The notes under the pieces were generated by a model. The model saw nothing but the letters and a program-made list of their open reading frames with translations. It did no database searches and was not told the origin of the DNA. 64,000 bases of DNA. It comes from Methylomonas rivi. GTDB taxonomy: Bacteria; Pseudomonadota; Gammaproteobacteria; Methylococcales; Methylomonadaceae. The position numbers and the translations under genes were made by a program. Shown piece by piece: positions 28,009-36,777 of this stretch. Location: assembly GCF_024505165.1 (NCBI RefSeq), contig NZ_JANIBK010000004.1:1-64000 (forward strand), read 5' to 3'. The first letter of the stretch is position 1, and every line of letters starts with the position of its first letter.

Positions 28009-29162
28009 ATAAATCGTTCCAATCTGGTTAAAGCGGCGGCCATTCTATCCATAGATGCGGTATATGCAAAACGGATATGTTTATCCGCCAAATATTGTCC
28101 GAAATCCCGGCCCGGCGTTACCGCCACGCCTTCCTGTTCCAATAAATCGCGGGCAAAGCCGAAACTGTTGTCCGTGAAAGCGCTGCAATCGGCGTAAATA
28201 TAAAATGCGCCTTCGGGCTTGCAGGCAATTTTGAAGCCTAGTTTCAACAAACTGTCATATAAAAAATCGCGCCGGGCTTTAAATTCCAGGCGCCGCCGCT
28301 CCAGTTCGGCCAAATTTTCTTCGGTAAACGAGGCCAACGCCGCGTACTGCGAATGGGTGGGCGTGGAGATGAAAATATTCTGCGCCAACTTTTCCGCCGC
28401 CTCGACAAAATCCTCCGGCACCACCAGCCAGCCGACCCGCCAGCCGGTCATGCCGAAAAACTTGGAAAAACTATTGATCACAAAGGCATCATCGCTGTAA
28501 GCCAATGCACTCATGGCGGGTTGATCGTAAACCAAGCCGTGGTAAATTTCATCGGAATAGAAACAGCCGCCCAGTTCATGCACCTGATCTATGGCGCGCT
28601 TTAAGTCTTCACCGCTCAACAGGGTGCCGGTCGGATTGGATGGCGACGCCACCAAGACGCCTTTACTGTTCGGCCGCCAGTTTTTGGCAATCAGATCGGC
28701 CGTAAGTTGGTATTCGCTACCTGCGTCGACATCGACAAAATGGGTCTGGCCGTTAAACAGGCGCACAAAGTTATCGTTACAGGGATAACACGGGTCGGCC
28801 ATCATCACTTGTTCGCCGGGATTCAAACTAATCCCGAATGCCAGTAAAAAGGCGCCCGAAGCGCCAGGCGTGACAAAGACCCGGCCAGGATCGAGTTGAA
28901 CGCCGTATTGCCGGCGATAATGCTCGGCTATACTGCCGCGCAATTCGGGCAATCCGGCCGCCGCCGTATATTTAACATCACCTGTTTTCAGTAAGGCACG
29001 GCCGGCGGCTATCACACCTTGCGGGGTTGGAAAATCCGGCTCGCCGATTTCCATGTGAATAATATCCCTGCCTTCGCGCTCCAATTGTTTGGCGTGTTGT
29101 AATAATTCCATGACATAAAAAGCAGAAATACCCTGCATTCTGTCCGCGACTTGCTGTTTCAT
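27999..29162 (-). CDS. Pyridoxal-phosphate aminotransferase, class I/II
   Basis: 387 residues. Fold-type I aminotransferase with EIGEPDFPTP at the N-terminus, SPSNPTGTL, SDEIYHGLVYD, and the PLP Lys in NSFSKFFGMTGWRVGW. Conserved Arg near the C-terminus binds the substrate carboxylate. Substrate specificity (aspartate, alanine or aromatic) cannot be read from these motifs. It leads the operon with the rhodanese and DUF3581 genes and is divergent from dksA, with a 112 bp gap. Length and motifs are normal. Confidence 0.9.
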   Translation of the reverse strand: MKQQVADRMQGISAFYVMELLQHAKQLEREGRDIIHMEIGEPDFPTPQGVIAAGRALLKTGDVKYTAAAGLPELRGSIAEHYRRQYGVQLDPGRVFVTPGASGAFLLAFGISLNPGEQVMMADPCYPCNDNFVRLFNGQTHFVDVDAGSEYQLTADLIAKNWRPNSKGVLVASPSNPTGTLLSGEDLKRAIDQVHELGGCFYSDEIYHGLVYDQPAMSALAYSDDAFVINSFSKFFGMTGWRVGWLVVPEDFVEAAEKLAQNIFISTPTHSQYAALASFTEENLAELERRRLEFKARRDFLYDSLLKLGFKIACKPEGAFYIYADCSAFTDNSFGFARDLLEQEGVAVTPGRDFGQYLADKHIRFAYTASMDRMAAALTRLERFICR

Positions 29163-29274
29163 AATGGGCTTACCAATGGGCTAATGCGCGGGCATGATAA
29201 CAAACTTCTTGCTTGCCCCTGCTCATTCTGATAAAAAGCCCCGATTTTTTTAAAAGATAGCCAGGAGTCAATGG

Positions 29275-29697
29275 ATGAATAGTTCCACGTCAGAATTCAC
29301 TTTCAAACCTTACCAAGAGTCTGAAGGTGAAGAATACATGAACGAGGCCCAGTTACAGCATTTCACCAATATCCTGAACAAATGGAAATCCGAGTTGATG
29401 GAAGAAGTGGATCGCACTGTACATCACATGCAGGACGATGCGGCCAATTTTCCCGATCCTAACGACAGAGCCACCCAGGAATCCGAGTTTAGTCTGGAGC
29501 TGCGCACCCGCGACCGCGAACGCAAGCTGATCAAGAAAATCGAGGAGTCGCTGAAAAACATCGAAGCCGGCGATTACGGCTACTGCGAAACCTGCGGCGT
29601 CGAAATCGGCATCCGCCGTCTGGAAGCGCGCCCGACCGCGACATTGTGCATCGACTGTAAAACCCTGGATGAAATTCGCGAAAAACAAATGGGTTAA
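29275..29697 (+). CDS. dksA: RNA polymerase-binding transcription factor DksA
   Basis: 140 residues. The coiled-coil domain (about 25-105) carries the tip motif [13 protein letters not shown], whose Asp residues reach into the polymerase secondary channel. The zinc finger has CETC (about 103-106) and CIDC (about 124-127), all four Cys present. DksA with ppGpp adjusts rRNA and amino-acid promoter activity in the stringent response. An in-frame ATG at 29338 could shorten the N-terminus, but the extended start resembles other DksA proteins. The stop is two bases before the apparent CTG start of gluQ, so the pair is one operon as in many gammaproteobacteria. Confidence 0.95.
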   Translation: MNSSTSEFTFKPYQESEGEEYMNEAQLQHFTNILNKWKSELMEEVDRTVHHMQDDAANFPDPNDRATQESEFSLELRTRDRERKLIKKIEESLKNIEAGDYGYCETCGVEIGIRRLEARPTATLCIDCKTLDEIREKQMG

Positions 29698-29699
29698 CC

Positions 29700-30596
29700 C
29701 TGCCGCAACATTCCCCACCCTATATCGGCCGGTTTGCGCCCTCGCCTACCGGCCCGCTGCATTTAGGCTCGCTCTATACCGCCCTGGCCAGCTATCTCGA
29801 TGCCCGCCGGCATCGCGGTCTCTGGCTGTTGCGTATCGACGATTTGGATACGCCTCGCAATGCGCCGGGCGCCAGCGACGCCATTTTACGCTGCCTTAGC
29901 CGGTTTGAGTTGCACTGGGACGGCAGCGTGTATTATCAAAGCCGGCAACAGGAAAGCTACGCGCTAGCCTTCGAACAATTACGGCAACAGCAATGGATAT
30001 ACGCTTGCCGTTGCAGCCGCAAGGATTTGGCCGGCATACCGGTTTATCCGGGCCGCTGCCGAGAGGCCGGCTTCCCTCTCGATGGTTCGTCGGCTTGGCG
30101 CCTGCGAGTGTCGGATGTGTCGATACGCTTTCATGACGCCCTGCAGGGCTGGATCGATGAAAATCCGGCCCTCGAACACGGCGATTTCATCGTGCGCCGT
30201 AAGGACGGTATTGTGGCCTATCAATTTGCGGTGGTCATAGACGACTTCCGGCAGCGGGTCAGTCACGTGGTACGCGGTGCGGATCTGCTCGATTCGACAA
30301 CCAGACAGCGCTATTTGCAAACCTTGTTGGGCTATCCTGAACCCGCCTACATGCACCTGCCAGTGCTCGTCGATCCCCTGGGCAACAAACTCAGCAAGCA
30401 AACCCTGGCCGCGCCGGTAGACGACACGCGGCCGGCCTATACCTTGTTTCTGCTATTGCAACTGTTACGGCAAAACCCACCCTTATGCTTGCGCAAGGCG
30501 CCGGTTGCCGAACAATTGGCTTGGGGCGTTGCGCACTGGCGGCCGCAAACACTGGAGAAAATACGTACAATGCATACGTCGGAACAGCAAGATTAG
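29700..30596 (+). CDS. gluQ: Glutamyl-Q tRNA(Asp) synthetase, apparent CTG start
   Basis: The family N-terminus PPYIGRFAPSPTGPLHLGS lies in frame upstream of the first ATG/GTG/TTG-type codon (TTG at 29829) and includes the HIGH-like signature. It must therefore be translated. The only plausible initiator between the in-frame TGA at 29670 and this motif is CTG at 29700, giving 298 residues, the family's usual size. LRIDDLDTPR, the zinc-site Cys residues (CRCS and the later GRC) and KLSKQT (KMSKS-like) are present. The anticodon-binding domain is absent, as expected. The enzyme puts glutamate on queuosine of tRNA-Asp. The start is two bases after the dksA stop, so translational coupling may replace a strong ribosome-binding site. 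A sequencing error is the alternative. Confidence 0.88.
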   Translation: MPQHSPPYIGRFAPSPTGPLHLGSLYTALASYLDARRHRGLWLLRIDDLDTPRNAPGASDAILRCLSRFELHWDGSVYYQSRQQESYALAFEQLRQQQWIYACRCSRKDLAGIPVYPGRCREAGFPLDGSSAWRLRVSDVSIRFHDALQGWIDENPALEHGDFIVRRKDGIVAYQFAVVIDDFRQRVSHVVRGADLLDSTTRQRYLQTLLGYPEPAYMHLPVLVDPLGNKLSKQTLAAPVDDTRPAYTLFLLLQLLRQNPPLCLRKAPVAEQLAWGVAHWRPQTLEKIRTMHTSEQQD

Positions 30597-30739
30597 ATTT
30601 TGACGCCACTTAAGCCTCTCGATCCGCGGCGTATCGATGAAACTTACTCGATAAACAAAACGCCGACCCATCTATAATAGGGCCACGAAACCTTTCCGAT
30701 TACCAAAACCTCTTAAACAACAAAATCCAATACGCTACG

Positions 30740-32269
30740 ATGACAGCCGAATTCGTAATTTATAGTACCGTACAGTGTCTGGGAACGGCGGCGACCCTGT
30801 TCTTCGCCTACCGTTCCTTCCAAAAACGCCGAATACAGCTGGGCGATGCGCCGACGCTGCCGCAGTATTTCAGCCGCAGAAGCACTTACTGGACAGGTAT
30901 CGCGCTGTATTGCGCATTGATGGCTTCGATTTATTGGCTACTGACGTGGCAGTGGCTGTCCCTGGAACCCTTGTTTACCCTGATCGTCAGCAACCTACGT
31001 TCCGGCGAATGGCTGGATCTGCTGGAAGGGCTGGACGGCGGCACCTTGATTCCGCTGATCGTTGCGGGTTTGTTTCTGTTTTTTATCGACTGGGAAAACC
31101 GCTTCAACCCTCTGCTGATTCTCAGGGACAGTATTCATGACGCCTTCGCCATTCCGACCAAGGCCGCGCAGGTTTATAACGCGCTGATGGCGTCGAGGTT
31201 ATCGGCGGTGGACGATCGGATCAAGGCTCAAATCGCCGACCGTTTATTGGTGCAGAGCATAGACTCGGGCGATTTCGACAAATCCGGCGCCACGGTCGAA
31301 TATAAATGGGCTCATAACTGCCTGCTCTTCGACCGCATACAGCACTATGCCGACCAGTCGTCTTATCGGCGCTTTTTCAACGAGCCGTCGCTAAAATGGG
31401 GGGAAATCTGTATCAGCTATAACTCAATGTCGGAAAAAGTCGCCATTTGGAAGGATGCGGAACCGCACTACACCAAGACGGTGCTGTTAATCAAGGACTT
31501 GGACAATCTTACCGGCCTGCTGTGCCGCCTGCTGGCTTCGCTTATCGTCTTCGGCAGCCCCAGCGAAGACGACATGTGGGCGACGGTTAAACAGCTTGGC
31601 GGCAAGGTGAATGAGTCCCGCCTGCAACATACCTACAAATATGTGCTGATTTTTACCGCTGTCACCAGCATCGGCGTCATGCTGGGCCGGGAAATATCGG
31701 TGTCGCTGCATAACAGCATCCTGTTTCCGGACAAACCGCTACCGCATTTCAGCTACACCACATTGCGCTGGATTGCGTATGCCATACCGATGTATGTGTT
31801 GCCGATAGTGTTGGTGTTTGTGGTCCGGGCGCTCACGTTCGGACAGCAGCACGAACAGTCCGAGCGTAATTACGGTTTTTACATGGCCATGATGCTCCTG
31901 GGGGGCGCGGTCAGCACCACGACGGCGACAGTAGTGTTGGAGCTGACTTTTTACCATAGGCCGCAGTTCGAATTTCTGGACAGCTTTATCCAACACCTGC
32001 GCTGGGGAATTCTGCCGGCGCTTATCAGCGGCTATGTCGCCTACCGCATGGACATGCCGGCCGCCGCGACGGAAACGCCGGTCAAGCAGTTCCTGTCCGG
32101 CGTCTTGCGGTTTTTCGGCTGGGGGGCGGTAGCGGTCATTTTCATGCTTTACGCCACCGACGATTTACCTATAGACGTTTCCAACCTGCGCTTCACGCTG
32201 GTCGGTACCGCTTTTTTCGTGGTGGGCCTATTGGCGGCATTCGCCTGTTTCAAAACGTCTCGCTCGTGA
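30740..32269 (+). CDS. Polytopic membrane protein of unknown function
   Basis: 509 residues and not a family I recognise. Helices are visible at about 5-22, 50-70, 107-120, 300-320, 345-365, 385-405, 420-445, 455-472 and 485-503. A large soluble segment of about 180 residues lies between the third and fourth (IHDAFAIPTKAAQVYNAL through LGGKVNESRLQH). The soluble segment contains DRIKAQIADRLLVQS and KWGEICISYNSMSEK and no nucleotide-binding or metal motif that I can see. The gene stands alone, with 143 bp upstream and a hairpin at 32276-32297 downstream. It could be a sensor, channel or transporter subunit; nothing in its context decides. Confidence 0.7.
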   Translation: MTAEFVIYSTVQCLGTAATLFFAYRSFQKRRIQLGDAPTLPQYFSRRSTYWTGIALYCALMASIYWLLTWQWLSLEPLFTLIVSNLRSGEWLDLLEGLDGGTLIPLIVAGLFLFFIDWENRFNPLLILRDSIHDAFAIPTKAAQVYNALMASRLSAVDDRIKAQIADRLLVQSIDSGDFDKSGATVEYKWAHNCLLFDRIQHYADQSSYRRFFNEPSLKWGEICISYNSMSEKVAIWKDAEPHYTKTVLLIKDLDNLTGLLCRLLASLIVFGSPSEDDMWATVKQLGGKVNESRLQHTYKYVLIFTAVTSIGVMLGREISVSLHNSILFPDKPLPHFSYTTLRWIAYAIPMYVLPIVLVFVVRALTFGQQHEQSERNYGFYMAMMLLGGAVSTTTATVVLELTFYHRPQFEFLDSFIQHLRWGILPALISGYVAYRMDMPAAATETPVKQFLSGVLRFFGWGAVAVIFMLYATDDLPIDVSNLRFTLVGTAFFVVGLLAAFACFKTSRS

Positions 32270-32275
32270 GACCAG

Positions 32276-32297
32276 CGCTTGCCGGGCGCGGCAAGCG
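32276..32297. terminator. Hairpin after unknown membrane protein gene
   Basis: A perfect 9 bp stem (CGCTTGCCG at 32276-32284, CGGCAAGCG at 32289-32297) with a 4-base loop, 7 bp after the stop of the 509-residue membrane protein gene. Only a short TTC follows, so it is a weak intrinsic terminator at best and may act with Rho. It is the sole structured element in the 168 bp before acs. Confidence 0.5.
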
Positions 32298-32437
32298 TTC
32301 AGAATATAAAAAAGGGTTGCCGCAAATATCGGCATTGTTGGATGATTTATCAGGCTAAGTTACGCTAACCCAAAAACGCTATCGGCCAGTGCTGTGCCGA
32401 CAAGCCAAAAAACCGGAACCGGACCCAAGGACTTACC

Positions 32438-34375
32438 ATGTCGGAACATCACCTTTATCCTGTCAAACCCGAAATTGCCGCCATGGCGCATATCGATGCG
32501 GATCAATACCATCGCCTGTATCGGCAATCGATAAGCGATCCGGAAGGTTTTTGGGCCGAGCAAGCCCGGCAATTTCTGGACTGGGAGCAACCCTGGCAAC
32601 AGGTGCTGCAATGCGATTTTCTTAACGGCGATATTCACTGGTTCATGGGCGGCAAATTGAATGCCAGCGTCAACTGCCTGGACAGGCATCTGGATACGCG
32701 CGGCGACCAGATCGCCATCATTTGGGAAGGCGATCACCCGGATTATGACGCCAAACTGACCTATCGCGAATTACACCGCGAAGTCTGCAAATTCGCCAAT
32801 GTATTGAAAGCCCAAGGCGTGAGAAAAGGCGACCGGGTGTGCATTTATTTACCGATGATCAGCGAAGCGGCGGTGGCGATTCTAGCCTGCGCCCGCATCG
32901 GCGCGGTGCATTCCATCGTCTTCGGCGGCTTTTCCGCCGACGCCCTGCGCGACCGGATTCTGGACGCCGATTGCCGGCTTTTGATCTGCGCCGACGAAAG
33001 CTACCGGGGCGGCAAAATCGTCCCCGCCAAGATCAATGCCGACAAGGCCGCCGCCCAGTGCCCCAACTTGACCACCGTTATCGTCATCAAACATACCGGA
33101 CACGCCATACCCTGGCATCCCGAGCGCGATATTTGCTACCGCGCGGCCATGGCGGAAGCCTCGGCGGATTGTCCACCGGAAACAATGGACGCGGAAGATC
33201 CCTTGTTCATTCTGTATACTTCCGGCTCCACCGGCAAACCCAAGGGCGTGTTGCATACCACCGGCGGTTACCTGTTGTACGCCGCCATGACCCACAAATA
33301 CGTATTCGATTATCACGACGGCGACGTGTATTGGTGTACCGCCGATATCGGCTGGATCACCGGCCACTCGTACGTACTTTACGGCCCGTTATGCAACGGC
33401 GCCACCACCTTGATGTTCGAAGGCGTGCCCACCTACCCGGCCGCCGATCGTTTTTGGCAGGTGGTGGACAAACACCAGGTCAATATTTTTTATACCGCGC
33501 CGACGGCGATACGCGCGCTGATGGCGCAAGGCGACGGCTACGTGACCCGCACCGACCGCGGCAGCCTGCGCATACTGGGCAGCGTTGGCGAGCCGATCAA
33601 CCCGGAAGCCTGGGAATGGTATTACCACGTGGTGGGCGGCGCGCGTTGCCCCATTGTCGATACCTGGTGGCAAACCGAAACCGGCGGCATTCTGATTACG
33701 CCGCTGCCCGGCGCCACCGATTTAAAACCCGGTTCGGCCACGTTGCCGTTTTTCGGCATCAAACCGGCGATTGTCGATAACGACGGCCATATCCTGGACG
33801 GCGTGGCCGAAGGCAATTTGGTCATCACCGACTCCTGGCCGGGACAAATGCGCTCGGTTTACGGCGACCATGACCGTTTCATCGAAACTTATTTCAAAAA
33901 ATTCCCCGGCTTGTATTTCGCCGGCGACGGCGCCAAGCGCGACGAACACGGCTATTACTGGATCACAGGCCGGGTGGACGATGTGATCAACGTTTCCGGC
34001 CACCGTCTAGGCACTGCGGAAATCGAAAGCGCGCTGGTATTGCATCACGACGTCGCCGAAGCGGCCGTGGTGGGGTTTCCGCATGCCATTAAAGGCCAAG
34101 GCATTTACGCGTATGTGACGCTAAATGCCGGCGTGCAGCCCAACGACGAGCTAAAAAAACAACTGAAGGAACTGGTCAAGGAAGAAATCAGCGCCATTGC
34201 GCTGCCGGATTTCATTCAATGGGCGCCCGGCCTGCCCAAAACCCGCTCCGGCAAAATCATGCGCCGCATCTTGCGGAAAATTGCCGCCAACGATATCGGT
34301 AATTTAGGCGACACCTCCACGCTGGCCGATCCGGCGGTGGTGGACGACCTGCTGGCGCAACGCGCCAGACAATAA
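32438..34375 (+). CDS. acs: Acetyl-coenzyme A synthetase
   Basis: 645 residues, standard for Acs. The AMP-binding signature is [30 protein letters not shown] and the [19 protein letters not shown] hinge follow. The C-terminal [15 protein letters not shown] motif carries the Lys that is acetylated by Pat-type enzymes in other bacteria. It activates acetate to acetyl-AMP and then acetyl-CoA. In a C1 specialist this would salvage acetate from fermentation or overflow. A DMT-type exporter gene begins 6 bp downstream, so the two are likely co-transcribed. No acetate permease (ActP) lies nearby. Confidence 0.97.
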   Translation: MSEHHLYPVKPEIAAMAHIDADQYHRLYRQSISDPEGFWAEQARQFLDWEQPWQQVLQCDFLNGDIHWFMGGKLNASVNCLDRHLDTRGDQIAIIWEGDHPDYDAKLTYRELHREVCKFANVLKAQGVRKGDRVCIYLPMISEAAVAILACARIGAVHSIVFGGFSADALRDRILDADCRLLICADESYRGGKIVPAKINADKAAAQCPNLTTVIVIKHTGHAIPWHPERDICYRAAMAEASADCPPETMDAEDPLFILYTSGSTGKPKGVLHTTGGYLLYAAMTHKYVFDYHDGDVYWCTADIGWITGHSYVLYGPLCNGATTLMFEGVPTYPAADRFWQVVDKHQVNIFYTAPTAIRALMAQGDGYVTRTDRGSLRILGSVGEPINPEAWEWYYHVVGGARCPIVDTWWQTETGGILITPLPGATDLKPGSATLPFFGIKPAIVDNDGHILDGVAEGNLVITDSWPGQMRSVYGDHDRFIETYFKKFPGLYFAGDGAKRDEHGYYWITGRVDDVINVSGHRLGTAEIESALVLHHDVAEAAVVGFPHAIKGQGIYAYVTLNAGVQPNDELKKQLKELVKEEISAIALPDFIQWAPGLPKTRSGKIMRRILRKIAANDIGNLGDTSTLADPAVVDDLLAQRARQ

Positions 34376-34380
34376 TCCGC

Positions 34381-35259
34381 GTGCGTATCTTTTTGGCTTA
34401 CCTGGGCGTGGTGTTGATATGGTCCACCACGCCCTTGGCCATCAAATGGAGTTCGGTGGACGTCAGTTTTGTGTTCGGCGTCACCGCCCGCATGTGCATA
34501 GGCGCGGTCTGCCTGTTTTTGTTGATGCTGTTGGCCCGCCAGCCGTTACGATTAAACCGCAAGGCGCTGCAAACCTATTTGGCGGTGGCCCTGCAACTCT
34601 ATCTGAGCATGCTGATCACTTACTGGGGCGCGCAATATATTCCCTCCGGCTGGGTATCGGTGATATTCGGCTTAAGCCCTTTCATGACCGCATTTTTGGC
34701 GGCGGCTTTTTTAAAGGAACGCAGCTTGGGCCTCGGCAAGCTGATTTCCTATGTCATGGGCATAATCGGCTTGTTGGTGATGTTCAACTCCGCGCTGGAG
34801 ATCAATGAACTGGCCATACAAGGCATGCTGGCCATGCTGATGGCGACCTTTTTATATTCGGTCAGCTCGGTGTGGGTGAAACAGATTCGCGCCGAACTAC
34901 CCGCCTTGACCCAAATCAGCGGCGGCATGTTATTCGCGCTGCCGGCTTATTTAGTCACCTGGTATTGGCTGGACGCAGCGGCGTTACCGGTTGCGGTGTC
35001 GCAACAAACCCAACTAGCCATCCTGTATCTGGGCATGATCGCCACGCCCATCGGTTTTGCGCTGTTCTACTATCTGCTGATTTACCTGCCGGCCACCTCG
35101 GTCGCCATGATTACCTTGATCACGCCGGTGTTTTCGCTGCTGCTCGGTTATTTCGTCAACCAGGAACCCTTGACGCTGAAAATCGCCTTCGGCAGCGGTT
35201 TGATCGTCCTGGCCTTGGCGATCCATGCCTCTACGGACCGCCGACAAAACCCGGTCTAG
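34381..35259 (+). CDS. EamA/DMT-superfamily transporter
   Basis: 292 residues from a GTG start 6 bp after acs. About ten membrane helices form two EamA halves. The first opens with LAYLGVVLIWSTTPLAIKWS, the second has FLYSVSSVWVKQI, and the end motif TPVFSLLLGYFVNQEPLT is typical. Family members export amino acids or metabolites, or are of unknown use. The acs partner suggests movement of a small organic acid or related metabolite, which is only inference. It converges on nsrR with a 14 bp gap. Confidence 0.88.
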   Translation: MRIFLAYLGVVLIWSTTPLAIKWSSVDVSFVFGVTARMCIGAVCLFLLMLLARQPLRLNRKALQTYLAVALQLYLSMLITYWGAQYIPSGWVSVIFGLSPFMTAFLAAAFLKERSLGLGKLISYVMGIIGLLVMFNSALEINELAIQGMLAMLMATFLYSVSSVWVKQIRAELPALTQISGGMLFALPAYLVTWYWLDAAALPVAVSQQTQLAILYLGMIATPIGFALFYYLLIYLPATSVAMITLITPVFSLLLGYFVNQEPLTLKIAFGSGLIVLALAIHASTDRRQNPV

Positions 35260-35273
35260 CGGCCGGAAAACCG

Positions 35274-35726
35274 CTATTCCCCGGGTTCGACGCCGGTGCC
35301 GGCCTGAATTCCGGTCAAACTGCCCGCCGACAGCAAGTCGGATAGCACCGCGCCGTCCAACACCTGTAAAAACTGTTCGACCGCGCGCGCCAGCAAACCC
35401 GTTAGTCCGCAATGAGGCTGAATCGCGCACTGGCCTTGCTTGCCGGGATTGAAACATTCGGCCATTTGAAAATGGCCTTCCAACTCTCTGACGACGCGAC
35501 CCACGCTGATTTGCTCCGCGGGGCCGGCCAGGCAAATGCCGCCGCCCTTGCCGCGCACGGTACGCACAAAACCTTTCAGTCCCAAATTGTGCACCACCTT
35601 GACCAAATGATTTTTGGATATGGCGAAAAACTCCGCCAGCTCGTTGATGGTAACCAGTCTGTCCGGATGTAAAGTCAAATAAATCAAAACCCGTAATCCG
35701 TAATCCGTGTGCGCGGTCAGCTGCAT
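35274..35726 (-). CDS. nsrR: Rrf2-family regulator, NsrR-like nitric oxide sensor
   Basis: 150 residues. An N-terminal winged helix (MQLTAHTDYGLRVLIYLTLH, then FAISKNHLVKVVHNLGLKG) is characteristic of NsrR. Three cysteines in ECFNPGKQGQCAIQPHCGL (about residues 90-107) fit the iron-sulfur ligands of NsrR. Nitrosylation of the cluster releases repression. The C-terminus after about 130 (LTGIQAGTGVEPGE) is a short disordered tail. It is divergent from the nor operon, supporting a role as its repressor. IscR, the other close Rrf2 relative, has a different Cys spacing and context. Confidence 0.87.
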   Translation of the reverse strand: MQLTAHTDYGLRVLIYLTLHPDRLVTINELAEFFAISKNHLVKVVHNLGLKGFVRTVRGKGGGICLAGPAEQISVGRVVRELEGHFQMAECFNPGKQGQCAIQPHCGLTGLLARAVEQFLQVLDGAVLSDLLSAGSLTGIQAGTGVEPGE

Positions 35727-35773
35727 AAGTTAATTGTTGTTTAATAATGTATTTGAAATAAATCTTTAGAGGT

Positions 35774-35802
35774 TTTACACTCTTATAAGATGCATATATG
35801 AT
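35774..35802 (+). promoter_or_regulatory. Predicted sigma-70 promoter of the nor operon
   Basis: TTTACA at 35774-35779, a 17 bp spacer, and TATGAT at 35797-35802, each one or two mismatches from the sigma-70 consensus. Transcription would start near 35809, about 35 bp before the ATG at 35844, which is preceded by GGAG. The position between divergent nsrR and the nor genes fits. Confidence 0.55.
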
Positions 35803-35814
35803 GAATGTTTATAA
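35783..35814. promoter_or_regulatory. Dyad overlapping the nor -10 box, candidate NsrR operator
   Basis: An imperfect inverted repeat: TTATAAGATGCAT at 35783-35795 and ATGAATGTTTATAA at 35801-35814. AAGATGCAT matches one half of the NsrR operator as known from enterobacteria; the other half is weaker. It covers the predicted -10 box (35797-35802), where bound repressor would block polymerase. The link to NsrR rests on position and the half-site. Confidence 0.4.
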
Positions 35815-35843
35815 GAAACGTTCCCTATTATCGGAGAATTCTA

Positions 35844-36182
35844 ATGTTGGTCGAACCCGTAGCCCTATCCGATTTCTTTTTGAGCTTTTTCAGCGCGGCC
35901 ATGATCATACTCAGCGCCGCCTTGTATGCCGCGCTTTACGCATGGGCCAAAATCAAAACCCGCCCGCGGTTTTACTGGGGCGCATGGCTTGCCTATGCCG
36001 CTTTATTGGTTTGCATCGGCATCTTCAGCACGGTTAATCATTTTACCGGTTACTGGCTGTGGCTGTCGCTAAGCTTGGCGGTGGGGTACGCCTTTATGCC
36101 CCGTTTCATCTGGCGGCTATGCGTTGCGACCCATGCCGAAGAACCCGAACATTCTCATCAATCTGGAGGTCGTCATGACTGA
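35844..36182 (+). CDS. Small membrane protein of the nor operon, function unknown
   Basis: The ATG at 35844, preceded by GGAG at 7 bp, gives 112 residues; an upstream in-frame ATG at 35805 would overlap the -10 region. Three membrane helices are visible at about 8-32, 42-62 and 66-86 (FFLSFFSAAMIILSAALYAAL, LAYAALLVCIGIFSTVNHF). A His/Glu-rich cytoplasmic or periplasmic tail, THAEEPEHSHQSGGRHD, ends the protein and could bind metal. The last 8 bp overlap norC. I know no named family; NorE/CtaG-like or assembly functions for the NO reductase are guesses from position. Confidence 0.7.
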   Translation: MLVEPVALSDFFLSFFSAAMIILSAALYAALYAWAKIKTRPRFYWGAWLAYAALLVCIGIFSTVNHFTGYWLWLSLSLAVGYAFMPRFIWRLCVATHAEEPEHSHQSGGRHD

Positions 36183-36774
36183 GCAAGTCCCGCGCTGGGC
36201 ATCCGAAACGTTTTGGAAAAAAACCGCCATCTGGGTAACCGGCGGTTCCTTCGTGTTGCTGGTAATTTTAACCTTCGATTCCCTATCCCAAATCACGGCG
36301 GGCGGTTCCCGCGTGCAGGCGTACGGCGTCATCAATAAAGACGTTAGTTACCGCTTCGACAAAGCCAAACAGCGTTATCAGCCGGTCATCGGCGGCAATG
36401 CGCCCTTATTCGGCAAGACCTTGAGCGAAGAGGAAGCGGAAAAACTGGTCGACCTCGGCAAAAAAACCGTGCAAGCCAAAAACTGCATGAATTGCCATAC
36501 CCTGCTCGGCAACGGCGCCTATTATGCGCCGGACTTGACCAAGGCCTGGCTGGACCAAGGCTGGATCGCCAAGGAATCGCGCGAACAAATGATGGTGGAT
36601 TTCCTGCTCGACCCGGAAAAAAACGCCCGTACCTTCGGTTCCAACCGCAAGATGCCCAATCTGGACATCACCCAGCCGGAAGCGGAAGCCATCGTGGCCT
36701 TCCTGAAATGGATGTCCACCATCGATACCAACGGTTTTCCGCATAATTTCAAAGCCATCGGCGAAGAGGAATAA
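36175..36774 (+). CDS. norC: Nitric oxide reductase cytochrome c subunit
   Basis: The ATG at 36175 follows GGAGG at 5 bp, giving 199 residues. A longer form from 36124 would add an unlikely leader. One membrane anchor (about 18-37, IWVTGGSFVLLVILTF) precedes a periplasmic cytochrome c domain. The single haem site is CMNCH at 104-108, and the axial Met lies in SNRKMPNLDIT. It delivers electrons to NorB for reduction of NO to N2O. The start overlaps the small membrane protein gene by 8 bp, and norB follows at 3 bp. In methanotrophs such genes serve NO detoxification or partial denitrification. Confidence 0.95.
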   Translation: MTEQVPRWASETFWKKTAIWVTGGSFVLLVILTFDSLSQITAGGSRVQAYGVINKDVSYRFDKAKQRYQPVIGGNAPLFGKTLSEEEAEKLVDLGKKTVQAKNCMNCHTLLGNGAYYAPDLTKAWLDQGWIAKESREQMMVDFLLDPEKNARTFGSNRKMPNLDITQPEAEAIVAFLKWMSTIDTNGFPHNFKAIGEEE

Positions 36775-36777
36775 CAG

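Noticed and set aside
32839-33780. A 313-residue plus-strand frame inside acs
   Set aside because: Arg-rich shifted-frame reading of acs.
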